64,000 nt of DNA from contig NZ_QAOF01000002.1 of NCBI RefSeq assembly GCF_003050745.1, forward strand, positions 62,001-126,000, given 5' to 3'. The translations under genes were made by a program, and so were the position numbers. The notes under the pieces are model-generated. The model was not told where the DNA came from and ran no database searches. It saw only the letters and a program-made list of their open reading frames with translations. This document shows positions 52,115 through 61,492 of this stretch, in pieces. Position 1 is the first letter of the stretch, and every line of letters starts with the position of its first letter. This DNA comes from Sphingomonas sp. PP-CE-3G-477 (GTDB lineage: Bacteria > Pseudomonadota > Alphaproteobacteria > Sphingomonadales > Sphingomonadaceae).

Positions 52115-53359
52115 ATGAGCAAGCCGATGGATTTCTCGGATTTCGAGCCGTCGAGCTACGGTGGCGTCACCGCGGACGAGCGCGCGGTAAGGCTTGGCCC
52201 CAGTCTGTCCGGCACCAATCTGGCGCGCGCCGGCGATTACAACCAGCGGGTCGTGCTGCAGGTCATTCGCCGCCATCCGGACATCACGCGAACCGAGATC
52301 GCGGCGATGACCAACCTCACCGCGCCGACCATCGCCAACATCACCGGGCGGCTCTTCGACTCCGATCTCATCATCGATGCGGGTCGCCGCACGGGCGGCC
52401 GCGGCCAGCCTGCGGTACGCTTGCGGATCAATCCCGATGGCTGCTTTGCGATCGGGCTGAACATCGACCGGGATCACGTGACTTTGGTCTCGCTGGACCT
52501 CGCGGGCGTCGTCCGCTCGCGCTTCACGCGACAGGTGCCGTTCGCCATGCCAGGCGACGTGGTGGAGGTCATCCGCGCGGGGATCGCCGCGATCCGCGAG
52601 ACCGGGGTCATCGGCATGGACCGGGTGCTCGGCGTCGGCATCGCGTTGCCCGACGATCTCGGCAGGGTCGCGTTGCCGCACCGTCCGGCGGGCTACGAGG
52701 CGTGGGGCGCGGTCGACCTGCCGACGCTGCTCGCCGACGTCGTGCCGTGGTCGATCCACGTCGACAACGATGCGGCCGCCGCGGCGATCGGCGAAGCGCA
52801 GTTCGGCGATGGTCACGATCATGCGAGCTTCTTCTACGTCCTGGTCAGCGCAGGACTGGGCGGCGGCCTGGTGATCGACGGCGCCTATTATCGCGGCGCC
52901 AACGCACGGAGTGGCGAGATCGGTTTTCTCCCGCTGGCGGACGATGCGACGCGCGTGCTTCAGGATGTCGTGTCGCTGTCGGCGCTGACCACGCGCCTCG
53001 AAAAGGCCGGCGTGATGCAGCCCGGGATCGATCCGACGCAGCCATTCCCCGATGCCTTCGCGCCGCATGTCGATGCATGGCTCGACGATGCATCGAGTGC
53101 GCTGGTGCCTGCAATCACCGCGGTGAACTGTCTCATCAATCCCGCCGCGGTGCTGTTCGGCGGGCGGCTGCCGGCGGACGTGCTCGATCGGCTGGCGGCG
53201 GACACCCATCGCAAGCTTCGCGCCGCAGCGCCCAACATGCCGGCGACCGCACCGATGCAGCGCGCCAGCCTGTCGCTGGACGCGCCCGCGGTGGGCGCCG
53301 CGATCCTGCCGTTCCTCGATCGCATCCTGCCGTCGGATGCGATCCTGATCAAAAGCTGA
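52115..53359 (+). CDS. ROK-family transcriptional regulator
   Basis: A 414-residue NagC/XylR-type repressor. The N-terminal winged helix (about 45-105) has ITRTEIAAMTNLTAPTIANI and GRRTGGRGQPAVRL; the ROK sugar-binding domain follows (about 115-410; VGIALPDDLGR, VDNDAAAAAIGEAQFG, GLGGGLVIDG). The zinc-binding cysteine motif of many ROK sugar kinases is absent. The ATG at 52115 gives the normal family length. It is convergent with the glycan-degrading operon and is its likely sugar-responsive regulator. Confidence 0.9.
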   Translation: MSKPMDFSDFEPSSYGGVTADERAVRLGPSLSGTNLARAGDYNQRVVLQVIRRHPDITRTEIAAMTNLTAPTIANITGRLFDSDLIIDAGRRTGGRGQPAVRLRINPDGCFAIGLNIDRDHVTLVSLDLAGVVRSRFTRQVPFAMPGDVVEVIRAGIAAIRETGVIGMDRVLGVGIALPDDLGRVALPHRPAGYEAWGAVDLPTLLADVVPWSIHVDNDAAAAAIGEAQFGDGHDHASFFYVLVSAGLGGGLVIDGAYYRGANARSGEIGFLPLADDATRVLQDVVSLSALTTRLEKAGVMQPGIDPTQPFPDAFAPHVDAWLDDASSALVPAITAVNCLINPAAVLFGGRLPADVLDRLAADTHRKLRAAAPNMPATAPMQRASLSLDAPAVGAAILPFLDRILPSDAILIKS

Positions 53360-53364
53360 TCGGG

Positions 53365-54828
53365 TCAGGGCGTATCGCGTAGGCCGCAAATGGCGCCGCG
53401 CAGATCCCGGCGCGACACCGGCCCGGTTTGGTCGAACGCCATATAGTCCCGCGTGCCATTCGAATATCGCGCCCATTGCGGGAGTGCGCCACCGTTCGGG
53501 TTCCCCGTCTTCACGAAGTTCACCCAATAGGCCTGCAACGGCGGCTGGCCGGGTTTCGGCGGGTTGAACAGATATCCGATCTCGCTCGAATGGCTTACGG
53601 TGCCGCCGGGCGGGGCATAGTCGAACTGATATTGCCAGACGGGCACGCCGACGCGGGTCAGCGCCTTCGAGACCGCGACGGTCGGGCAGCGGAACGTCAG
53701 ATCGGTCGCCAACTGCGCGGTCACGTCGCCGAGGCGCGGATCGTCGACGGGCTTGCCGCCGGGGTTGAGGTCGTAAAAGGCGAGCGCCTTGCCGGCGTTG
53801 GCACCGAACTCGCTGCGCACGGTCGCCTCGGCTGCGGGGCGGCCACCATGCAAGCCGAGTTCGCGCGCGTTCACGCCGATCACCAGCGGTGCACGATCGA
53901 CGTGGCCGTTCGCCAGCAGATGCGCGGGGGTGTCGGTGAGAACGCGGCCGTCGACCACCGCCTGCAACCAGATGAAACTGTCGTCGTCGAGATCGGGAAC
54001 GTCGACCTTGTCCTGCACCGCGAGCAACCGGTCGACCGACAAGCCACGGAGTTGCGCCGCCGTCGCGGTCTCGGGCAACCCGGCGGCGGTCGCGATCAGC
54101 GATCCCAGCCGCTCGTTCTGCGCAAGGCTGCGCGGTGCCACGCCGAAGCCCGGCGTACCGCTTTCCTCGATCGCCTGCGCGAACAGGCCGCGCGATGCCG
54201 GCGCCAGTCGGTGAAGCGCGACGTCCTGCGCTCCGGCGGATTCGCCCGAGATCGTGACGCGCGCCGGATCGCCCCCGAACCGTGCGATGTTGCGCTTGAC
54301 CCAGCCGAGCGCCGCCTGCTGGTCCATCAGCGCGTAATTGCCCGAATGCCCGCCCTGTTCGCGGCTGAGCGCGGGGTGCGACAGGAATCCGAGCGCGCCC
54401 AGTCGGTACTGGATGCTGACCAGCACGATGCCGCGGTCGGTGATCGCGGATTCGACCGTGCCGCTGCCCGCGCCGCCTCGATTGGCGCCGCCGTGGATCC
54501 AGACCAGCACGGGCAGGGGCTTGGCGGGCGACAGCGCCGGCGTGCGGACGTCGAGGAACAGGCAATCCTCCGAACCATGCTGCGCGGCCGTACGGTTCCA
54601 TTCGCCGTAATCGCCCTGCGGACAGGCAGCATGCTCGGCGACCGCGTCGATCGGCTCGGTCCATTTCGCAGGCCGCTCGGGCGCACGCCAGCGGAGCGGC
54701 CCCGCGGGTGCCTTCGCGAACCGGATGCCGCGAAACACGCTCGTTCCGCCGGGTACTGCTTGGCCACGGACCGGTCCATCATCCGTGCGGACGACCGGCG
54801 CCGCGGCCAAGGCCAGCGCCAGGATCAT
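53365..54828 (-). CDS. Type B carboxylesterase
   Basis: A 487-residue alpha/beta hydrolase of the carboxylesterase type B family with a short hydrophobic N-terminus. Ser197 sits in the nucleophile elbow ISGESAGA; WIHGGANRGG forms the oxyanion region; SEDCLFLDV is the family signature; HSSEIGYLF carries the C-terminal His. It probably removes acyl groups from glycan substrates or products. Its start overlaps the SGNH hydrolase stop (ATGA), making it the last gene of the four-gene glycan operon. It ends 5 bases from the convergent ROK gene. Confidence 0.9.
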   Translation of the reverse strand: MILALALAAAPVVRTDDGPVRGQAVPGGTSVFRGIRFAKAPAGPLRWRAPERPAKWTEPIDAVAEHAACPQGDYGEWNRTAAQHGSEDCLFLDVRTPALSPAKPLPVLVWIHGGANRGGAGSGTVESAITDRGIVLVSIQYRLGALGFLSHPALSREQGGHSGNYALMDQQAALGWVKRNIARFGGDPARVTISGESAGAQDVALHRLAPASRGLFAQAIEESGTPGFGVAPRSLAQNERLGSLIATAAGLPETATAAQLRGLSVDRLLAVQDKVDVPDLDDDSFIWLQAVVDGRVLTDTPAHLLANGHVDRAPLVIGVNARELGLHGGRPAAEATVRSEFGANAGKALAFYDLNPGGKPVDDPRLGDVTAQLATDLTFRCPTVAVSKALTRVGVPVWQYQFDYAPPGGTVSHSSEIGYLFNPPKPGQPPLQAYWVNFVKTGNPNGGALPQWARYSNGTRDYMAFDQTGPVSRRDLRGAICGLRDTP

Positions 54829-55580
54829 CGCAGGCCTCGCGGGGCCGGCTTGGCGAGCGCGGTGCGGATCGCGGCTTCGGCGACCGGTGCCATCGCCGCA
54901 TAGCCTGCCTTGTTCGGATGTACCCCGTCATAGGTCAGCGAGGCACGCGTCGCGTCGCCGTCGTGCAGCGCACCCCAGTAATCGGCATAGGTCGCGCCGA
55001 TCTTCGCCGCATAGTCCTTCAGCCACGCGTTCATCGCGGCGATCTTCGGTGCCGTCGCCAGCCCGGGCCGCCACGGAAACCGGTCCGCCGGCGGGATCGA
55101 GGCGAAGATCACGCGGATGTTGTTGGCGCGCGCGAGATCGGCCATCGACATGATGTTCGCCTTGGTCTGCTCGGGCGTCATCGGTCCGGTATTGCTGGCG
55201 ATGTCGTTGGTGCCGCCCATGATCTGGACCACCGCCGGGTGGAGGTCGACGACGTCCTGCCGAAAGCGGAGCAGCATCTGCGGCGTGGTCTGCCCGCCGA
55301 TCCCGCGACCCATCCGGTCGTCGGCGAAGAACGACGGGACCATGTCGAACCACCCCTGCGTGATCGAATCGCCGATGAAGACGACGCGGTGGTTGCCGGG
55401 CTTGGGCAACGCGGCGTTGGCGGACTGATAGCGGCCCAGCCACGCCCAGTCCTCGTGCAGCCGAGTCTCGGCCGCCTGCGCCTCGCGCTGCTTGTCCGCG
55501 TCGGTCTGCGCGGTCGCTGCCGTGCCGGTCATTGCGATCATGCCGGCAAGGGCGATCCGGGCGTATGTCGTCATGGTCAT
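54825..55580 (-). CDS. SGNH/GDSL hydrolase, probable glycan esterase
   Basis: A 251-residue exported esterase with a signal peptide (about 1-24). Block I is FIGDSITQGW (Ser72), block III is GGTND (Asn126), and block V is DGVHPNKAGY (Asp219, His222), so the triad is complete. Relatives are acetyl-xylan or rhamnogalacturonan acetylesterases and PAF-acetylhydrolase-like proteins. ATGA overlaps with both neighbours put it in the middle of the operon. It likely deacetylates the polysaccharide that GH2 and GH97 attack. Confidence 0.9.
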   Translation of the reverse strand: MTMTTYARIALAGMIAMTGTAATAQTDADKQREAQAAETRLHEDWAWLGRYQSANAALPKPGNHRVVFIGDSITQGWFDMVPSFFADDRMGRGIGGQTTPQMLLRFRQDVVDLHPAVVQIMGGTNDIASNTGPMTPEQTKANIMSMADLARANNIRVIFASIPPADRFPWRPGLATAPKIAAMNAWLKDYAAKIGATYADYWGALHDGDATRASLTYDGVHPNKAGYAAMAPVAEAAIRTALAKPAPRGLR

Positions 55581-57526
55581 CGAACAGGCTCCATCATGGC
55601 GGCGGCGCCTCCGGACGCGGCCAGTGTCAAGGTCAGGGTGTCGCGCGCGGTCACCGTGCGGGTCGCGGTAACGAGGTTGGTCGGGGTCGCGCCGTCGGTC
55701 CAGGTCCGCGTGCGATAACGGCCGGTCCCGAGGAACGCGAGCGGCAGCGTGATCGTCCGCGCGGCATCGGTCATCGCCCCGACATACCAGGTCTTGCCGC
55801 TCCGCCTTGCTACCGCGATGTGCTCGCCGAGTTCGCCGCTCAGGAACCGCGTCTCGTCCCACGTCGCCGGCACCGCGGCAAGGAAATCGAGCCCCGACTG
55901 GCCACGATACGCATCGGGACTGTCGGCGATCGACCCGAGCGGGCTTTCGTACACGACGTACATGGCGAGCGTCTGCCCTCGCGTCGTCTGCACCTCGGGG
56001 CCCACGGGATGCGGCGCGAACGTCCCCAGCGTACGATTGCGATACCCGCCCGGCGTATAGTCCATCGGCCCGCCGAGCATCCGCGTATAAGCGAGCGTCA
56101 CGTTGTGCCGCGCCGTGATCCGCCGCGTCCACTTGTTGTATTCCGCCCCCAGCACGCCTTCCTGCGTCAGGAAGTTCGGCCAGGTCCGCGTCATCCCCCA
56201 CGGGTGCGTCGCGCCGTGCAGGTCGAGCAGCAGGTGATGCCGCGCAGTCGCCTCGGCGAGGCGGTGATAATAGGCGATCATATCCTGGTCGTCGCGGTCC
56301 ATGAAATCGACCTTGATGCCCTTGATCCCCCACGCCTCGACCTGCGCCAGGATACGCTCCATGTTGGTATCGAGCAGCTTCCAGTGGATCCACACGATCA
56401 GCCCGACGCCGCGCTTGCGCCCATAGTCGACCAGCGCGGGCAGGTTCACGGCGGCGATCGGCCTGGTCGGGTCGGCCCCCGGATTGAGCGTGCCGCCGTC
56501 GCCGCTGTTCACGTACCAGCCGTCGTCGATCATCATGTACGGCAGCGTCATCGACTGCGCGAAATCGATATAGCCGCGGATCGTCGCGTCGTTGGTGCTC
56601 GCCTTGGGCACGCTCGCCAGGATCGGCCCGGACCACCAGTCCCACGCGGTCTTGCCGGGCTTCACCCAGCTGAAATCCCCCTTCGGCGCGGGGTTCAGGC
56701 TGGTGAGCAGCGTGTTCTCGATCAGCGTGCCGGGGTTCGCGCCGACCATGATCACCCGCCACGGCGACCGGATGCCGGTCCCGACGTCCGCCTTGACCGC
56801 GATCCCCGGCTCGTCGATCCGCCGCGACAGCTTGGTGTCGACGCCCAGCGCGCCGGTTTCGGTGCCGGTCAGGTACATCGTCGGCCATCCGGTCACGTCG
56901 GCCTCCGCGAAGGCCAGCGTCGGCCCGCCCTCGCCGGTGCGGCACACCAGCGGCAGTTCGTACAGATTGTGCCGACGGATCGCCGACGCCTTCACCGGAT
57001 CATATTCGCCCTCATGGCTCGTCCCGAAGGTCCCGAGGTTGAGCCCGGTGCAATCATAGTCCGCCGGGAAAGCGACCTGCGTCAGTTCGTTGACGATCCG
57101 CAGCGACGTCAGGTTCGGCTGCGTCGGCACGACATAGCGCAGCGCCGTCCCGGTGTCGTACGCACGGACGATCACGTCGAGCCGTCGCGTCTTGCCATCG
57201 GGCTCGGCGAGATGGACGACGATCTCGTTATACCGCTCCGCGACCGACGACGTCTTGCCGGCACGCAAGGTGTAGCGATCCTCGCCGCGCCGCCGGCCGA
57301 CGCCGATGACCTTCAACCCGTTAGACAGCTTGGCATACCGCTCGAACTCGAGCCCCAGCGTCGAGGGCGCCACGACTTCGCGACCGGCCACGGCGACCCG
57401 GTAGGTCGGTTGCGCCGCGGCGTTGGTCCCGAGCGTGACGGCGATCCGCCCATCGGGCGAAACGACGGATTGCGCCACGGCGGGTGTCGCCCCGAGCACC
57501 GCCGCGACCAATACCAGCGCCTTCAT
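55577..57526 (-). CDS. Glycoside hydrolase family 97 enzyme (alpha-galactosidase-like)
   Basis: A 649-residue exported GH97 enzyme with a signal peptide (about 1-19, ending AVAQ), an N-terminal beta-sandwich (about 20-270), a TIM barrel (about 280-530; AWDWWSGPI, YMMIDDGWY, GIKGIKVDFMDRDDQ, EGVLGAEYNKW) and a C-terminal sandwich. The Asp in VDFMD at the end of strand 4 fits the retaining alpha-galactosidase branch rather than the inverting SusB-type glucosidases, by memory of the family. GGAGGG precedes the ATG at 57526, which overlaps the GH2 stop. Confidence 0.9.
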   Translation of the reverse strand: MKALVLVAAVLGATPAVAQSVVSPDGRIAVTLGTNAAAQPTYRVAVAGREVVAPSTLGLEFERYAKLSNGLKVIGVGRRRGEDRYTLRAGKTSSVAERYNEIVVHLAEPDGKTRRLDVIVRAYDTGTALRYVVPTQPNLTSLRIVNELTQVAFPADYDCTGLNLGTFGTSHEGEYDPVKASAIRRHNLYELPLVCRTGEGGPTLAFAEADVTGWPTMYLTGTETGALGVDTKLSRRIDEPGIAVKADVGTGIRSPWRVIMVGANPGTLIENTLLTSLNPAPKGDFSWVKPGKTAWDWWSGPILASVPKASTNDATIRGYIDFAQSMTLPYMMIDDGWYVNSGDGGTLNPGADPTRPIAAVNLPALVDYGRKRGVGLIVWIHWKLLDTNMERILAQVEAWGIKGIKVDFMDRDDQDMIAYYHRLAEATARHHLLLDLHGATHPWGMTRTWPNFLTQEGVLGAEYNKWTRRITARHNVTLAYTRMLGGPMDYTPGGYRNRTLGTFAPHPVGPEVQTTRGQTLAMYVVYESPLGSIADSPDAYRGQSGLDFLAAVPATWDETRFLSGELGEHIAVARRSGKTWYVGAMTDAARTITLPLAFLGTGRYRTRTWTDGATPTNLVTATRTVTARDTLTLTLAASGGAAAMMEPVR

Positions 57527-60500
57527 CGTACCATCCCTCCTGCAACGTTCCACCCACGCAGCGCGACATGCGCGGCGGAAGCCTTGGCCGTTGGATAGCG
57601 GATCTCGACGGTGCGTACGTCACCCGGCAGCAGGGATACGTAGTTGTCGCTGAAATAGGCAGGCAGGACCTGCGAGCCGTCGGCGTTCATCACCGTCAGC
57701 TTGGTCTCGATCGCGGGCGTCGCGCTGGTATTGCGCAACGTCACAATGGTCACCGTGTCCGCGCCGTCGACCCGCGTCGCCGATGCCGTGTCGAGCGTCA
57801 CCGCCGCGAGACCGTTCAGCGCCTGGAACTGCGCATCGTTGGCCGCCTGCCAGTAGAAGTTGGTCGACAACAGCTTGCCCGCCGCATCGCTCGCCTCCAG
57901 CCGGACGAGCGCGACGCCGTTCGCGGTCGCCGCCTTGGCATCCAGCGTGAACGCATCGCTCGCCGCCTCACCGGTGGCGGTGATCGTCGCGGACTTCTCG
58001 GCGATCGTCCGGTTGTCGAGCCCGACCACCTTCGCCTTCACGGTGACGCCGCGCAGCGAGGTGAGCCCGTTATTGACCAGCACGGCCTTCCAGTCGGGCA
58101 GGTTCATCTGGACATGGACCGGCTCGGATGCCTTCTTCACACCGTAGAACGAGGCCTGCGTGTCATAGTCCGAACTGAAGATGTTCCACGCCGACGACGG
58201 CCAGGCGGGCTGCGTCATCCACAGCATCCGGCCGCTATGCTCCGTCCACAGCTTCGCGTTCATCCCCTCGAAGATCGCGCGGTACGATTCATACTGCATC
58301 ATCTGCGCCTTGCGCTCGAAATCCTCGAGGCTGGTGCCGGGGCCGAAGCGCGTGGCGAGCACGTCCATATACGTCTTCACCGCGCCGTTCCCGGTCTGGT
58401 GCCAGTCGTGATACGCCCAAGCATCGCTGATCGGCCATTGATCGGCCGGCGCCATCGCACGCTTCCACGCCTCCAGCGTCGGCAGCGACGGGGTGCCGCT
58501 CTCGACCGAGAAACCCTTGGCATGCTCGGTGAAATACTCGACCGGCGGACGCCAGTTATACGGTCCGGAGTTCTGCAGGTTCACCCGGTTGGACGACCCC
58601 ATGTACAGCCGCGTGCCGTCCTCCTTGTCGATCAGCGTCTCCAGCGCCTCGTTGAGGATCGGCTGCGGTACGCCCTCGTTGCGGCCGAACCACACGACGA
58701 TCGACGGGTGGTTGCGGTATCGCTTCACGACGTCGGTCGCGTTGGTCATGAACAGCGCCGGGTCCTGCGCCTCGATGTTGTAGTCCTGCGTCGATTCCCA
58801 GAAATCGTTGAGGATCATCAGGCCGTATTCGTCCGCCAGATCGTAGAACGTGTCTTCGGTGTTCTGGCCGACCCAGTTGCGGATGATGTTGAGATGCGCG
58901 TCCTTGTGCAACTTGAAAAACGGCTCGAGCCGCGTCCGGTCGACGCGCTTCATGAAGTCGTCCATGCCGATATTGCCGCCACGCGCGGCGATCTTCACGC
59001 CGTTGACGCGAATCACCAGATACGGCGTCAGGCCGTCCTGGTCCTTGATCCGGGTGACCGCAGGCGATGTTTCGGCGCCCGGCACGAGGCTCGCGGCCCA
59101 GCCATTGGCGACCTTGCGGATACCGGTATGCGAGCCGTCGACGATCCGCTCGCCACGCTGCCGCGCCTTCGACAGGTCGATGCCGACCCGTTCGAGGTCG
59201 CCGTCCTTGTCCATCAGCGAGATGTCGTACGTGACCTGCCGGATGCCGAAGCGGACGTGCTTGGTGTCGCTCGCCGCGCCGTCCACCGACGCGGTCAGGG
59301 TCAGGTCGTGCAGGGCAGGGGCACCGTAGCCGTTCGGCCACCAGAGCTTCGGATTGCGCACCATAAGCTGCGGGAAGTCCGCAGGCTTCAGCACGACGTT
59401 GGCGGTCTGGCCGGGCGCGAGCGTCACCTGCTTCTCGACTACGACGTTATCGAATGCCGCGCGGACAGTGGCGCTCACCGGTCCCGCGGAATGGTTCGCG
59501 ACGGGTACGCCGATCTCGACTGCCGCGACGCTGTTGTCCGCCTTGGGCAAGGTGGTGACGACCTGAGCATCGCCTAGCATTGCTGCTCCCGTCGCGGTCA
59601 GGGTCACGCCGCGCCACAGGCCGATGTTGCGGTCGCGGATGCTCGGAATCCAGTCCCACCCCTCGGTCGCGACGAAGGTCGGGCCGTCGAGCATCATCAT
59701 GCCGCCATTCTCGCCGACGCCCGACGTCAGCGACTCTTCCTGCGCGATCCCCGGATGCGGCGGCGGCGACACCTTCACCGCGACCGCGTTGCGGCCGGGC
59801 AGCAGCTTGCCGGTCACGTCGAACCGGCCGCGCACGAACGCACCCTTCATCGTGCCGATCGGCGCCCCGTTCAGCCACACCTCCGCGCTGTAGTTCACGC
59901 CGTCGAAATTGAGCATCTGTCGCTTGCCCGCGGTCGCGGCGGGCGCGTCGAACTCGGTGCGGTACCAGTAATCCTGTTTCGCGAGGCTTTCGGGGATCGT
60001 CATGTTGTTCAAACCGAACGCAGGGTCGGCATAGACCCCGCGATCCACCAGCGTCGTCAGGACCGTGCCAGGCACCGTCGCAACGTACCAGTTCGACGCA
60101 TCGAACCCCGCACGGCTGAGCGTGGCACCGGGTGCGGTCACCTTCGGCGCTTCGGCCAGCCGCCAGCCGGCGACGGTCCAGGCGCCGGCATGCAGCGGTG
60201 CGATCGCGGGTTCGGTCGGGAGTGGCTTGGCGACGGGCGCGGGGAAGGGGGCCTTCGACACCGGCCGGGTCCAGGCATCCTGCGGGGTGGTCTGGCCAAG
60301 CGATTGACGCACCTGAACCGGCCATGCCGGGCTCGCATCCTGATAGACGATCGACGCGCCCGGCTTGGTCGTGGCAAGCGCCTTCACCGCACCCGCGTCG
60401 AGCGCACGCGCCTCCATCGCAAAGCCCGAAACCCGCCCGCCGAACGGCGCGATCGTCGCGACCGATGGCACGGGCGCCGTGGTCATCCGTCGCTGCGCGA

Positions 60501-60909
60501 CCTGTCGCCCATCGACGTACAGGCGCGCCTGACCCTGCTCGACCGTCGCCGCGACGTGATGCCAGCTGCCAGCCGCGATCCGCGATGGCGCGATCACCGT
60601 GCCGGCTTCGGTGATGAGGCTCGGGCGGCCCTTGTCGAGCGCAAGATAGCGTCGCGGTCCGTTCGCGATATCGCCGAACCCCGCCACCGGGACGATGCCG
60701 TCGCGGATCGTCCGGGGTTCGATCCACCCCGACAGCGTCCAGCTCGGCGCGTCGATCGGCCTAGCGCTATCGCCCCCGATCGCCGTCTTGAGGCTGTCGC
60801 CACCAGCAGGCGCCGCGACGTTGAACGGACCATAGCGCTGGGCCGACGCGGCGGTCGCACAGCATAACGCCACCATGGAAATCGTGCCCGCGAACATCCG
60901 CTTGCCCAT
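57523..60909 (-). CDS. Glycoside hydrolase family 2 exo-beta-glycosidase with LamG-like domain
   Basis: An 1128-residue exported enzyme, first in the operon. A signal peptide (about 1-23, ending ASAQ) precedes a concanavalin/LamG-like domain (about 35-190) and then the GH2 sugar-binding, beta-sandwich and TIM-barrel domains. The acid/base Glu is in WFGRNEGVP and the candidate nucleophile Glu in GFSVESGTPSLP, both like exo-glucosaminidases and mannosidases of the CsxA type. I chose the ATG at 60909 because GGAGG is 6 bases before it; the ATG at 60915 abuts it. Exact specificity is open. Confidence 0.92.
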   Translation of the reverse strand: MGKRMFAGTISMVALCCATAASAQRYGPFNVAAPAGGDSLKTAIGGDSARPIDAPSWTLSGWIEPRTIRDGIVPVAGFGDIANGPRRYLALDKGRPSLITEAGTVIAPSRIAAGSWHHVAATVEQGQARLYVDGRQVAQRRMTTAPVPSVATIAPFGGRVSGFAMEARALDAGAVKALATTKPGASIVYQDASPAWPVQVRQSLGQTTPQDAWTRPVSKAPFPAPVAKPLPTEPAIAPLHAGAWTVAGWRLAEAPKVTAPGATLSRAGFDASNWYVATVPGTVLTTLVDRGVYADPAFGLNNMTIPESLAKQDYWYRTEFDAPAATAGKRQMLNFDGVNYSAEVWLNGAPIGTMKGAFVRGRFDVTGKLLPGRNAVAVKVSPPPHPGIAQEESLTSGVGENGGMMMLDGPTFVATEGWDWIPSIRDRNIGLWRGVTLTATGAAMLGDAQVVTTLPKADNSVAAVEIGVPVANHSAGPVSATVRAAFDNVVVEKQVTLAPGQTANVVLKPADFPQLMVRNPKLWWPNGYGAPALHDLTLTASVDGAASDTKHVRFGIRQVTYDISLMDKDGDLERVGIDLSKARQRGERIVDGSHTGIRKVANGWAASLVPGAETSPAVTRIKDQDGLTPYLVIRVNGVKIAARGGNIGMDDFMKRVDRTRLEPFFKLHKDAHLNIIRNWVGQNTEDTFYDLADEYGLMILNDFWESTQDYNIEAQDPALFMTNATDVVKRYRNHPSIVVWFGRNEGVPQPILNEALETLIDKEDGTRLYMGSSNRVNLQNSGPYNWRPPVEYFTEHAKGFSVESGTPSLPTLEAWKRAMAPADQWPISDAWAYHDWHQTGNGAVKTYMDVLATRFGPGTSLEDFERKAQMMQYESYRAIFEGMNAKLWTEHSGRMLWMTQPAWPSSAWNIFSSDYDTQASFYGVKKASEPVHVQMNLPDWKAVLVNNGLTSLRGVTVKAKVVGLDNRTIAEKSATITATGEAASDAFTLDAKAATANGVALVRLEASDAAGKLLSTNFYWQAANDAQFQALNGLAAVTLDTASATRVDGADTVTIVTLRNTSATPAIETKLTVMNADGSQVLPAYFSDNYVSLLPGDVRTVEIRYPTAKASAAHVALRGWNVAGGMVR

Positions 60910-61114
60910 AATCATCCTCCCGTGCGCGGAATCTGACGATGCTCCGCGATTGACGATCAACATGACGCGGTGCCGCGAAAAAGCCAAATTGAATTACGAA
61001 TTGTTTCCGATCGGTCGGGGCGTTCGCGACCACGCTTGACCGAGGCGCATATTGGCAGCGCCGCGAAAGCAGGATACCCAACCGGGCGGGCAGCGGATCA
61101 ACGCCGCCTGCATG

Positions 61115-61374
61115 ATCGCGTCGGTGCCCCTCGGGGCTTGATTGGGAATGCGGTGCGGTGGGGTTCGCCCTGCCAATGCCGCGGCTGTCCCTGCAACTGT
61201 AAGCGGCGAGCGAGACGCACGGGCCCTTCGACTAGAGGGCAGCCACTGGGTCGAAAAGCCTGGGAAGGCGTGGCGTGGAGCTTTGACCCGTGAGCCAGGA
61301 GACCTGCCGGCGTCTGGTCGCTCTTGTCCCGGTCCAGGGGGTGGCCGAGGCACGGTGAACGCCGTCTGAGCGAC
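61115..61374 (+). promoter_or_regulatory. Cobalamin riboswitch upstream of the NiCoT gene
   Basis: The 583-base gap before the transporter holds a full cobalamin aptamer: GGTGCC at 61123, GGGAATGCGGTGCG, GCTGTCCCTGCAACTGTAAG, a GCCACTGG segment, CTGGGAAGG and the B12 box GAGCCAGGAGACCTGCC (61292-61308). A downstream stem GTCGCTC (61317-61323) with GAGCGAC (61368-61374) is also conserved in the second copy and may be the expression platform. It should lower transporter expression when cobalamin is plentiful. The flanks (60910-61110 and 61375-61492) show no gene. Confidence 0.93.
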
Positions 61375-61492
61375 GACACGCGCGGCAGGGGCCGCACGGC
61401 GACGCGCGTCGGCCGCTCATGGCGTCCGGTCTTCGCGTGTCCCGGCCGCTCGCGGCAGGCCCCCGTCCTCGTCGGACGCCGGGGAGTTCTGC

